A DNA stretch of 64,000 bases from Zopfochytrium polystomum. Taxonomy: Eukaryota > Chytridiomycota > Chytridiomycetes > Chytridiales > Chytridiaceae. Below are positions 10,349 through 21,060 of the stretch, in pieces; the first letter of the stretch is position 1; every line of letters begins with the position of its first letter. The notes under the pieces are model-generated. The model saw only the letters and a program-made list of their open reading frames with translations. It had not been told where the DNA came from and did not search any database. The position numbers and the translations under genes are program-made. The DNA lies in the NCBI GenBank assembly GCA_025765615.1, contig JAIVFJ010000194.1:56300-120299 (forward strand). Direction: 5' to 3'.

Positions 10349-11753
10349 ATGGCTCCCTACGATCCCAAGGACTACACCTACCCGGCCGGTGCGGAGGCTT
10401 ATCCGGCCGAAAAGCCTGCTTCGCCTCCTGGTGCAAGCCGTCCCGCCGCCGCCGCCGTCGCCTTCAGGGCAAGTGCTTCCGCCGCCAGCGGCAACAAAGG
10501 CAATTCGACAATGATGGGTGGGTTATAAAATGCATTCATCGTCAGGAACGGGTCTGGTTTTTCGCTTGCACCATCAACATTAACACACCAAAAACACCCT
10601 CCAGGCCCGCTCTCCGGACCGGCCATCACCGCGCTCCCGAGCCACAGCCTCATCGTTTCCTTCCAGGACGGCGGCCTGAGCTCCAGCCGCCTCGTCGAAG
10701 GCTTCAACGGCCTCAGCGGCTGCGCGGCCGCCGGCTACGTGCGCCTGCAAAACACGCGCCCGACGCCGCACGTCGTCTCCAACGTGACGGTCATCCTCGC
10801 CGACCACGGGCTGACGCTCAACGTCGACGGCAACCCGGCCGCCACGCTGACCGCCAAGCTGACGCAGCGCGACATCGTGCAGGAGCTGGTCGGCCCGGCC
10901 TGCGGCGTCCCCGTCCTGCAGCTGAACCCCATGTCGTCGACCCTGCTGCCGTTCCAGATCCCGCTGGGGCACCAGGTCCCGCCGAGCATGGACACCGCCC
11001 GCGTCCACCCGTCGTCTGCCGCACACAGGTACCGCCTGACCGCCCGCGTCGTCGACGCCGCAAAGGTGCGCGAGGTTTACGAGGACGTTGCGATGCCGCT
11101 GTACGTGCCGCCGGCGGTGCGCGCGTTCGCCCCCCGGCGGCGACGACAACGACGCCGGCGAGCCGCACGTCGTGGCGACCCGGAGCGGCGGCGGGCGCGC
11201 CGAGGTCACGGTGCGGCCGGGGCGGGTGGTCAGCGCGGACGACTGCGTGCGGGTGCGGGTGCGCGTTGTTGGCGGCGACGGCGGGGCCACGGCGCCGGCG
11301 GTGGGCGGGGTGACGGTCGAGCTGCACGAGCAGGTGCAGCTGACGGGTGGCGGCGCGGCGCACGCGACGGCGGAGATTGCGCGGCGGACGGTGGCGGCGC
11401 GAGACGTGCGGAAGCGGCTGTCGGCGGTCGTCGACGCCGGGCGCCGCGGGATCGACGTCGAGATCGAGCTGGCGACGCCCGGGCTCCAGCCGGTCAACGC
11501 GACCGAGGTGGCCGCGCAGGGCGCCGTGCGGCCCGGGCTGAACCCGGACGGCGTGTGGGGGCCCGTCATCATCACGCATTTCCTCGTCGTCAAGGTCGAG
11601 GCCGCGGGGTTGCTGGGCGCCTTGGGCGCCGCCACACGGCTGGCCGAGGTGCGCGTGCCGGTCGTCGTCGCGAGCTGCACCAGGAAGGCCGTCTGCCGCA
11701 TGGTCGAGATGCACCCGGAACTCGCCGTCGCCGCGACCGCGGCGATGCCGTGA
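10349..11753 (+). CDS. Arrestin-like protein A (single-base frameshift)
   Basis: Exons 10349-10517 and 10605-11753; 438 residues if one C is discounted from the C6 run at 11130-11135. The N-terminal arrestin sandwich shows RLVEGFNGLSGCAAAGYVRL, VTVILADHGLTL and LLPFQIPLGHQVPPSMDTA followed by HRYRLTARVVDA, the usual PFxxxLPxxxPPS...YxLxA order. The C-terminal sandwich contains VVSADDCVRVRVRV, a long acidic/Gly loop, NPDGVWGPVIITHFLVVKV and EVRVPVVVASC. Fungal arrestins act as adaptors between membrane cargo and ubiquitin ligases. No PPxY motif was seen, so coupling to a Rsp5-type ligase is not evident. Its C-terminal motif matches arrestin-like protein B at 17636-20479. An upstream in-frame ATG at 10130 could add 73 residues. 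Confidence 0.7.
11130..11135 (+). other. Homopolymer frameshift in arrestin-like gene A
   Basis: Six C residues. With five, the frame runs on as RAFAPGGDDNDAGEP; with six, the frame changes to an Arg-rich shadow. Confidence 0.7.
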
Positions 11754-12740
11754 TCTTCTTCCCCTTCCCCCTCCCAGCAAATCTTTCTATGCTCTATCGA
11801 AATCCCTCTTCCCTCACAAAAGCAGAAAGTACCCCCCCGTCTGTGCGCTTTCCCTCGCTCTATTTCTTGTTTTGTTTTTTCTTCTCATAGTCTCTCAGTC
11901 CCCTCTTCTAACCTACAATATCCTCGGCGGACAAAGAAACCCTGACAAACAGCCTCTTTACCGCTTTATCATCGTTTTTTTTTTTTTTTTTTTTTTTGGT
12001 TTAAATTTTCTTTACCTTCGTTGGCCCACACTCGCCAACGACACCCCCCCCTCCACCTCCCAACACCACGAAAATTGGGCGGAAAGGACCAGCATTCTCT
12101 ATAACGCACAACACATTCTCGCCCCCTGGGGAAATCAGTTTCACTTTGGCTGGGGAAAGAAAGAAAGAAAAACACACACAAAAATATGTAGCCAAAAAAA
12201 AAAAAAAAAAGGGAACTCGCTATTTTTCGTTTTCCCCGGTACGAAATTCCGGGGCAAACCGGTTGTACAAAGGGAAAAAAAAAAAAAAAAAAATGAAAGC
12301 GTTCAACGCGTCGCCAATTTACCTAAAAACGACAACAGCTCCAGCCCCACCAAGTCACCCGTGCTGATCAACAGCCCTGCGGGGGGGTGGGAGGAAGGGT
12401 GTAAAGAGAAAAAGGGGGGTGGGGGCTTTAGGCACGAAAAAGAAAAAAAAAAAAAAAAAAAAAGGGTGGGGGGAGGTGGCTGTGACAAAAGGGAACAAAC
12501 CGAAACCCGAATACAACAACGAAAGGAGAGCAAAAGGCGCCCGAAACAAGGGGGAGGGAGGGAGGGAGAAAGCTAAACGCGCGGAAGGGAAGGGAAGGGA
12601 AGGGCATAGAACACTGGCGAGTGCATCAGTCGGTGAATGGAAGTGGCGGGCAGGGGAATAGTCTACAGCAAAAAGAAGCAACAACTTCCACAAATGGAAA
12701 AAGAGAAGGAGCAAGAGACCTCGCGAGTGTATATCACACG
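11754..12740. other. Intergenic spacer between convergent genes
   Basis: No gene seen. Several homopolymers: T at about 11975-11998; A at about 12195-12210, 12275-12293 and 12444-12463. Then G-rich and GGGAA repeats near 12540-12605. Confidence 0.6.
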
Positions 12741-15170
12741 TCAACGAGGCGCGGGGCGGCGGCGGAGTCCGGGTCGACGGCGCTGGGCGGGGGTGACGAC
12801 GACGGTGGGGACGGCGGCGGCGGCGGCTGCAATGGGGGTCGGGGTCGGGGCGGCGGCGGCGGCGGCCGCGGCGGGCACGGCGGCTGCGGCGGACTCGAAC
12901 ACGGCGTCGAGGGCGGCGGTGGCTGCTGCGGTCGCGGATTCGAAGGCGGCGGCCGTGGCGGCGGTGGCGCGGGCGGTTTCGGGGTCCGCTGGTGCGGCGG
13001 GGGCGGGAGCGGCGGATGGTCCGGGGAGGTCCGCGACGGGAGTGGACGAGGCGGACGACGGGGCCGGGGACGCGGAGGCTGTGGAGGCGGAGGCGGAGGG
13101 GGACGGGGTTGAGGCGGCAGAGGAAGAGGCAGTGGTGCTTGCGGAGGGGAAGGAGCGGGCCGAGGAGGAGGGGGAGGCGGAGGCGGAGGAGGAGGCGGCT
13201 GCAGCGTTCATGAGCGAGCGGCGGAGGAGCGAGCTGGAGAGGCGTCCGAGCGGGGCGTTCTGCGAGGAGGCGGAGGCGGAGGCGGACGGGAGGCGGGTTT
13301 GTCTGCGGAACCAGGTGAAGTCGATGGTGGAGCGGGCGGAGGACGAGCCGGTGAGCGGGGTCAGGGCGACGGTCAGGTCGTTGAAGCGGGCGGGGCTGGT
13401 GATGTTTTGGGTTTCCTGGTTTGGGCGATGTGTTTGAGTTCAAGGAACGCAACTTCTCCCACACACACACACAGAGGTGCACACCTCCCTACACACATGC
13501 ACACAGGAAATTTTCCGCTTCTGCCCAGAACACTCACCACGACGGGCGGGGACTTGACCGATTCTGGCTTCCGAGGGTTCACGACCAGCGCGACGGCCTT
13601 CACAGGCACGCCGTCGACGAGGACGGCGGCGGAGGGCGAAGGGGGCGGGATGGGGCTGAAAGGGTCAGAGGACGCGGAGGAAGGGACGCTGCTGGAATTT
13701 ACGGACTCTGTGAACGAAAAGTCGAGTGACGGGGCGGCGATGGGCGGTGGGGAGAACCAGGGGTCGAGCGGGCCGCGGGCGAGGCGGGCGCGGGCGAGGG
13801 ACGACGGTCGGGAGGACGCGTTGGAAAAGTACTCGTCGGATTTGCCCGGGGGCGGCGAGTACGGGAGCGACTCGTGGTCCTGCGGGTCGGGAAGGGCCGT
13901 CCAGGACCGGGACGTGGACGCGAAGCTCCACAGGATCGAGAGCCCCTTTGGCTCGCTGCTGTCGGCGGTGTTGGCCAAGTCGGCGGCCCGCTGCTGGTCG
14001 CGGTGGCGGCGGCGTCGGCGGCGAACGAGGGCGCAGGCGATGCAGACGCCGCCGGCGATGGCGGCAGCAAGCACGACGAGGGCAATGATGGAGGCGATAA
14101 TGGCGGTTTTTTGCGCGTCGGGGCCGTCCTGCACGACGGACGGGGATCCAGAGGTAGACGCGGTTCCCATTGCGGGCGACGCACTGTCGTAAGTGCGGGT
14201 GGTTGACGCTGGCATTTTCGACGATGCGGATGAAGAACCGCCGTTCGCGCTGCCAGAAGGGTTGACTGAGGTTGCTGTCGTCGTAAGGTTGGGGAGATCG
14301 TCTGTGACGGTGTTTCCGCTATCGCCGCGCTGCCAGCCAATCGTTGGGGAGGCGGTGGTGGTTGTGGAGGATGTGGACGAAGGGGTGGCGCTGGTGGTGG
14401 TACTGCTGGTGGTGGTAACGACGATAGGAAGGACCGAGGAGGTGGTCGGCAAAGCGGTTGTCATGGGCTGTGCGGTCGTCGTTGGCGGTGCCTGCACCAC
14501 CATCGTAGACGTTGATTTCACCGTCGTGGTCTTCATCGTTGTCGTCGTTGTAGTGGTTAATAAAATGCTTGATGCGACCTGCGAAACGCTCTTGGCAACG
14601 CTCCCGGCAACGCTCCCCACGGACTGCACGACTTTGTTGACCGTCATTGTAACGGCGTTGACAGCCGAGCTGACTTGATTCAGTCCCGAAGAAACTTGTT
14701 TTACTGCCGCACTCGCCTCCTGTTCACTTTTTCGTCAAACGGAGAGAGAAAACCCCCCACGAGAGCTTGGCCCTCACCTGTTCCACAGCACCAACTACCC
14801 GACCCACGCCGCCAGCGACTTGACCCACGCCATTAGCAACGCCATTTGCAATGCCATTAGCAACGCCGCCAGCGACTTGACCCAGGCCATTCGCAACCCC
14901 ATTAGCAACGCCGCCAAGCAGTCCAGCAGAGACAAGCGACGGCGGGGAGCCGACGAGGCCGACGAGGAGAACTGCAGCAGCGATGGCGACGAAGACACTG
15001 CAGGCACCGCGTCGGCGGTGGCGAAGGCGGGGTCTGTTGGGCAGGCGCAGGGATGCCAAGGTCACGGCTCCTGCTGCTTCTGGTGCTGCTGCTGCAGGCG
15101 CTGCTGCGGCGGGGCGGACGTTGCCGTCGTCCTCTTCGTCGGAGGCAGGGCAAGGCGGAACGGATCCCAT
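12741..15170 (-). CDS. Single-pass Ser/Thr-rich membrane protein A (sensor-like)
   Basis: Three exons on the minus strand: 15170-14778, 14719-13538, 13415-12741 (all phase 0; 749 residues). A basic N-terminus precedes a hydrophobic segment VFVAIAAAVLLVGLVG and a heptad-like GVANGVANG/QVAGGV repeat. Next is a long Thr/Ser-rich, likely O-glycosylated ectodomain. A clear transmembrane helix (AIIASIIALVVLAAAIAGG) is followed by a stop-transfer run RRRRRRH. The cytoplasmic tail is Pro/Ser-rich and carries SPARFNDLTVALTPLTGSS directly after the last intron, then an Ala/Ser-rich end. The topology resembles fungal wall-stress sensors (Mid2/Wsc type), but no WSC domain was seen. The tail motif recurs in the protein at 32014-34057. 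The N-terminal hydrophobic segment may be a signal anchor. Confidence 0.7.
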
Positions 15171-15826
15171 CGCGGCGGAGGGTTTGGCTTTGCTTTGGGA
15201 GGGCGTTCAAGTCTTGGACAAACAAGAGCTGACGTAGCCGGGGGTGGTGGTGGTGGTAGTGGTAGTAGGTATCGTCGGGCCCCGCTCGCCAGGTGAGACG
15301 GGCGACAGGGACAACGCTGTGAGTGTGTGTGCGCGTGTCAAGGCGAGAGCGTCGACGGCGCCGTCGTGGAGGGCGGCGGTTCGGGAAAAAAGGAAATGTT
15401 ATTATACAACAAAGGAAGGAACAAAAATGGAAAAATCGGAAAAGGGACAAGAGAGAGAGAGAGAGAGAGAATGAAGGTGAGAGGGACAGACAGGGGAGTG
15501 TGAGTGTGAGGGGGGGGAGAGAGAGAGAGAGAGAGAGAATGTGTGTGCGAGAAGAGGCTGCAAGATAAAGAATCAATGCTGCAGCCACGCAGGAAATTGC
15601 GGCCGTGTTTATTTTCCCATTTCCCAATTGAAAATACATCTTTTCAAAAAAAATCCATAAAAAAAAATTCATGTTTATCTACTTTTCCAAATTCCGAAAC
15701 AAAAAAAGAAACAGACAAACACAAAAAAAACCTGGCAGAAAAAAAAATTTCTCCAGAAGTGAGCGCGCGACAGGGCCGCGCGGCACGCTTCGCTGCGCTC
15801 TCAAGCTGGCAAGATTCGCCACTGGC

Positions 15827-15899
15827 AGACAGGCAGGCAGACAGGCAGGCAGACAGGCAGACAGACAGACAGACAGACAGACGGACAGACAGACAAACA
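15827..15899. repeat. (CAGG)n/(CAGA)n tetranucleotide array
   Basis: CAGG units grade into CAGA units. On the opposite strand this is CTGT/CCTG-like, as in the array at 10018-10093. Confidence 0.9.
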
Positions 15900-16495
15900 G
15901 AATGTTTTTTGGAGAAAGCCGCCAAGAAAGCACTGTGGGTGTCTGCCTGTCTCTGTCGGTCCTTTAACCCTGGTGGAGGAGCGGTGCGCCACTGCGCCAT
16001 CCATGCATGAGCAAGCAACAGAGAGAGACAAACAGGAAACAAGGTGAAGCAAGAAGCAAGCAAGCAAGCTGGCAAGCTGGATCAAGCAAGATTAAGACGA
16101 TTGATTCTTCAGAATGGAGAGCGGACGACGGCCCAGTTAATTTCGATTGCTTGCATGGACGACTCATTACGCTAAATAAGCATAGGATAGGGTGGCATAC
16201 TATGATTGTCGAGTGGTTCGAATCGAAACCCACGCATTAAATAAATAAATAAATAATTAATGAAACAGACGGCCCACCACGCGGCGCCTCGTCCGAGCAG
16301 TCTCGGCAACTTGCGCCGGGGCACAGTTGTTTGCAGTGCACTAATCAACAAATAGTATTAATACTTGCCTGTGAAATGCTTTGTGTAACACCGAGTCACT
16401 GTGTATCTCGAATCAGGCGCGGTCGCCTGCGCTGTCTTTCCTCTCCCCTCGTCCTGCGTCCTCCTCTCTTCGCACGCATTTTTACAACGCACCAC

Positions 16496-16529
<34 letters not shown>

Positions 16530-17228
16530 AAGGCCGCGTTTGTCATAGTTTTTGGTGGAGCGTTTGGCAGGGGCTGTTTGAGGATATGAGACTTGTTTGG
16601 CCCACATTTGTAAAGAGTCGTAACCCAAACACCTGCGCAGTAAATATACTGAATGTTCACGAAAGCAAACAAACACGAGAAAAAAAAAAAAAACAAAAAT
16701 CCGCGACCCCTCGCTCCCCACTCGCTCGCCACGTTTCGCCCACGTCCCGTCTGGTGTTTGTTTTTCGCCCTTTTCGGAACAGATCCCACGAACTTGCCGC
16801 AACCAACCGACTGTACGTTCCCCAGCTTCCCACATTGCCAGAATAAATTAGGGCGCGAGCGGGGCGCAGTTGCCAACTGGCGAAGGAGAGACGGATGAGC
16901 GGGAACGCCGCGGGATCCTACGAAACACCCCACCCATCAACCCCCCCACTCCTCCCGCTCCTCTTTCCTTTCTCCCTTGACTTTTTTTTACGTCCGGCTG
17001 GATTAATACTCTTGGCAAGAAGCAAAAAACAAGACGAACGAAAAAAAAGAATGGAAAAAATGAACAAGCATAATAGCAGCCGAAGAGAGGGTTGGGGAGG
17101 GCTTTGGATAAGCTTTCGGTCGGACAACCCGACGGAAAGGGGAGGGGAGCGGGCTGGGGGTGCACAAAGGAAGGGGAGAGGGACTGGTATGCTTGGTGAG
17201 AGGGGAAGGTCGCACTTCACTCGTAATC

Positions 17229-17234
17229 ACCACA

Positions 17235-17279
<45 letters not shown>

Positions 17280-17296
17280 ACACACACACACACACT
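17229..17296. repeat. (CA)n microsatellite
   Basis: CA dinucleotide repeat with one AT interruption. Confidence 0.95.
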
Positions 17297-17635
17297 TCAC
17301 ACGCACAAACACAAACGCACTCCACGCCGCACGGCAACACAACGAATTCTCCAGCAACAGCACCACCCTTGCTACGAGAGAACAAGCTAATGGAGAAACG
17401 GCCAGTCCTTGGGTAGTGGAAAAAATAGAGCGAAACGAAAAACGGCCCACGGAAGAAACCCACAAAAAAAAGAAAAGAAAAAGAAAAAGAAAGAGGCAGC
17501 GAATTGGCCAAGTACAATTTTTGAAAAGGCATTCCTAATCCAACTGGGGAAAAAAAATCAAAAAAGAGAAAAGAAAAAAGAGGGAGGAGGATATTGAGGA
17601 GAAACAAAGAGGGTTATGGAAAGGTGGTGTCAGTT

Positions 17636-20479
17636 TCAGTTCGACGTCCCGACGACGACAGGGACGACGGCGGTCCACGTGCGCGGGGTGGCGACTGAAG
17701 CGGCGGGCGTCGGCGCGCGTGGGACGTAGGTGACGGCGACGCGCACGGCGTGCGAGACGCGGACGGGGCCGTACACGCCGTCCGGGTTCGCCGGCAGCGG
17801 CGGTGGCGCCGCCGCCGCGGATGCGGGGGCTGCGGAGCTGCTGGCGGGCGGAGCGGCGGGAACGGCGAGAGAGAGCGCCAGGCCGCCGCCGGCGGCGGTG
17901 GACGCGGCGGCGACGACGGCGGATGGGTCGAAGGTGGCTGTGACTGCGAGGACGGCGCAGTACGTGTCCGTGGCGGCCGGCGACGGCGGGGTCGGCCGGG
18001 GCGGCGGGGATGGCCCCGACGACGACGGCAGTGGGGGTGAAGGTGCGAGGAGTGCGCAGATCTCGAGGAGCTCGGCCGAGACGAGAGTGACAACTGGTGC
18101 GGCGGAGGCGAGCGAGGCGTCGAAGGCTTGTGCGAGCACGGCGGGAGCAAGGGGAGTCGCCGGTAGCGAGAAGCTGCTGCGGCCGTCGCTCCGGCGCTTG
18201 CTGTGGCCCGGCGGCGGCGGCGGCGGGGAGGTCCCGTCGGTGATTCGGCTGTCGCTGCGGCGCTTCTGGTGGGTCGGCGATGAGTACGTCGGGGCTTTCG
18301 CCGCCGCCGGCAAAGGCTGGTGTGGTTGGAGCGTTGCCGCGGGGTCCAGAGAGACGCGCACGATGAACAAGGATTGTGGCGGAACAACGAGGACCGAAGC
18401 GGGATCGGCCGGCGGGGAGAACAACGCGGCACGACCGTTCTTCTTCGCCAAGGGTGCGTTTGGAAGGAGTTCTATAGACCACTTGAACGTATGGAGATTG
18501 GAACCCGACGCGGGCTCTCCTGCCAGCGCAACCGGCTGGCCAAATCGGGAGGGCGGCGGCCCGTACGGAAAGGGTGCTACTCTGAGGTCATTTGGTTCCG
18601 AAACAGAAACGGGTATGCTTTGCATGTCGAGAATGAGAAAAACCAGGCGGTAGCGGCAAAATGTCGCAGAGGGGTGAACTCCGGCGATGTCGACGCTTGG
18701 GGGAAAGGGACTGTTGTCGCCAAATTTGGCTGGCAGCGAAAAGGAGAAGGGAACTGAACGAGCTTCGCCTTGTTTCTAAATGACAATCACTGTCCGTTAG
18801 ACCTGGTCCAGCCTCCGCGGGCAAAAACAAAAGAAAAGGGGGGAAAAAAAAAATGGAATTGCAGGACTTACCAACACCAAGTTATCACCAACAACAGCAA
18901 TATGCTCATACAATGTCCTCTGAATCGGCGCATTCACCAGTCCCAAACCCGGGGCGATGGGTAACGCTGTCGTTCCCTCCGCAGTTCTTCTCTTGAATCT
19001 GTCCGGTGTATCCCATACCCCTCCAATCTCGACTGCAAGCCGAACGGCGATCTTATGTAGGCGAATGGTCCGCCTGGGGCTGCTTCTTCCAGGCACCTTT
19101 GACGCTGCGACATTGGTGAGCTTCACCGCGCCGAAAATCGACCAGAACGAGTTTGCGGTGGTGCGCGGGCTGTGAAAGCATCCGTTTGGGGTCACGTTTG
19201 GAGGGAGCCAATCGATAGCGAGGATGGCCGGATCAATGCGCGAAAGCTTCCGGGTGGGCTGGGCGGGGGTGTGGATGGGCGGGCGGAGCTGGTGGTTTAA
19301 GTGCAGAGTCTGCGGCGCGGACGACGTCGGTGGCGGCGGCGCAACAGCCTTGTTTTTGAAGGCCGCGGAGGAGGGAGAGGGCGGCCCCGCAGCGGCGACG
19401 GTGCCTTCCAAAGTGCCCCCGTCGTCGTCGTCCGCATCGCAGTTGCTCGCGCTCGTGTTGCTGTTGCTTCCACTTCGCCGCGGGAGCACAGAGGGCGCAA
19501 ACGACCACGCAGACGGCGACCTCGTGAATGTCGGGGACGCGGGGCGGGGGCGATCGTCGTCGTCGTTCTCGTCGACCGGACTGTCGCCGATGTTTGCATC
19601 GGCGTCGTCGTGCGCTGTCGTCAGCGGGAGGTCCAACGGACGCCATATGCGCGGCCCAGAAATGCCCGCGTCGGCCATTGCCTCGCGCTGCCGTTGGGCA
19701 GCTTCGAGGGCCATCCGCTCCACGTACTCTATTTTCGCCTGCTGGATCTTGCGGACAACCGACGGCGCAGCAGACAGCGGGACGCGAACCTGAGCGAACA
19801 CGTCGACGTCGTCGTCGTCGTCATCGTCAAGGTCTCCGTCTTCGACGGAACAAAACTCGAACTCATCTTCGCCGTCGCTGTCCGTCCACGCTGCCATGTT
19901 GATGACGGGCGATGGCTCAGCGGAGGCGGGCACTATGGACAAGGCGCCTTGTGAAGGAACCGATGACGGCACGGTCGGCTTTCCTCCATTTCCTCCCGGA
20001 GAAGATGGGGTTGGGGAAGAGATCAGCTGCAGGGGAGCCGCCAGAAAGGACGGGGAGGTGGGGGAGGATGTTCCAGGGAAAGTGTGTCCAGGGGATGGTC
20101 GCGATGAGGTCGAGAACGCGATGATCGGCGGTCGTGTTAGGTGATCTGGCGGAGCGACGAGGGAACCGTTTTGCGGGTGCCGCAGCTGCTGCGGCGGATG
20201 CTGTGACGATTGTTGTCGCTGCTGCGATTGTGGTTGCTGCGGCTGTTGTTGCTGCTGCACGCGGGCCATTTTGGGCAGGAGACGGTTCCGGAGAATGAAG
20301 GGCCCAGCAGGGACGGCAGCAGCTGCAGCAGCTGTAGCAGCACCGCGGGCCGCCGCCGCGCCGCGGGTGGCGACTGTGTCCTCGCTCACAGACCGGCTGC
20401 CCTGCAGGAGTGGATGCGCGTAGTCCAAGGACTCCCGCGGCTCGAAGCTGAATCTGCGCGGGTCCTCGACGTCGTCCAT
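17636..20479 (-). CDS. Arrestin-like protein B with long disordered N-terminus
   Basis: Two exons, 20479-18872 and 18775-17636, joined in phase 0 (915 residues). The first about 430 residues are low complexity: poly-Ala, poly-Gln/Pro, Ser/Pro stretches and an Asp run (DDDDDDDVDVF). The arrestin fold starts near RKLSRIDPAILAIDWLPPNV. It continues with HKIAVRLAVEIGGVWDTPDRF and EHIAVVGDNLVL across the intron to KQGEARSVPFSFSLPAKFG, then PPSVDIAGVHPSATFCRYRL. The C-terminal sandwich has HTFKWSIELLPNAPL, SLFIVRVSLDP and NPDGVYGPVRVSHAVRVAV, the last nearly the same as in arrestin A. The CDS starts at MDDVEDPRRF; hydrophobic in-frame codons upstream look like untranslated low-complexity DNA. Likely an adaptor for membrane-protein trafficking, by family. 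Confidence 0.72.
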
Positions 20480-21060
20480 GTGGATGGGCAGTGTTAGACA
20501 GTGTGTGCAGACGTGAAGACGGCTTCCGCGGGGAAACAACACGGGGAAGGAAAGGAAAGGAATGGAAAGGAAAGGAGGAGAAGCAAGGGAGGAGAGCGAG
20601 GGCAACGGAGAGAAAAAGAAACAAAGAGCTGGGCGGCCGAAAGAGGCAGAGACAGAGAAAGTGAAAGAACGACAGAAAAAGAGAGCGAGAGAGAGAGAGA
20701 GAGCTTTGTGGAAGAAGAAGACCAAACTAAGAAAGGATCATTTTTCGGAGAATCAGTTTGTCTTCCTTTCTCCAAAAGGAAAAAAAAGAACAAACGTGGC
20801 TTTCTTCTCTGCTGTCGATAACAGACAAAAATTCCCACGTGATCGATAACAGAGAACAACGGGGGCACCTTGGCCCCAAATCTTCTCCCGATTTGGCAGA
20901 AATGAGGGCGGCAATGCTCTCAACCTAAAGCTTCCAACACCCGACGCTCGAACTTCAAGTTTAGGCCAGGGAGGGGGGATATTAATAATGGGCAGGAGGA
21001 AGCCGTCGTCGGTGTCGTCGTCGGCGTTCTCGGTCGACGTCGTCGACGTCAAGTTGGCAC
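20480..21060. other. Promoter-side spacer of arrestin-like gene B
   Basis: Purine-rich (GGAAA, GAGA) on the plus strand, so CT-rich on the coding strand just upstream of the start. No gene seen. Confidence 0.5.

Larger units (their letters stand above)
15171..17635. other. Intergenic spacer, repeat-rich
   Basis: Divergent promoter side of membrane gene A and 3' side of arrestin B. It holds GA tracts (about 15451-15471 and 15521-15538), a CAGG/CAGA array, poly-A (16497-16526) and CA repeats. No coding region or RNA gene could be supported. Confidence 0.55.

Noticed and set aside
12637..13437. Plus-strand Ala/Gly/Glu-rich frame
   Set aside because: Antisense to the third exon of membrane protein A; the minus strand keeps frame over three exons.
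16205..16235. GGTTCGAATC resembling a tRNA T-arm
   Set aside because: No matching acceptor, D or anticodon stem around it.
10349..20479. PPxY ligase-binding motifs in the arrestin-like proteins
   Set aside because: Looked for and not found, so a Rsp5-type link is not claimed.
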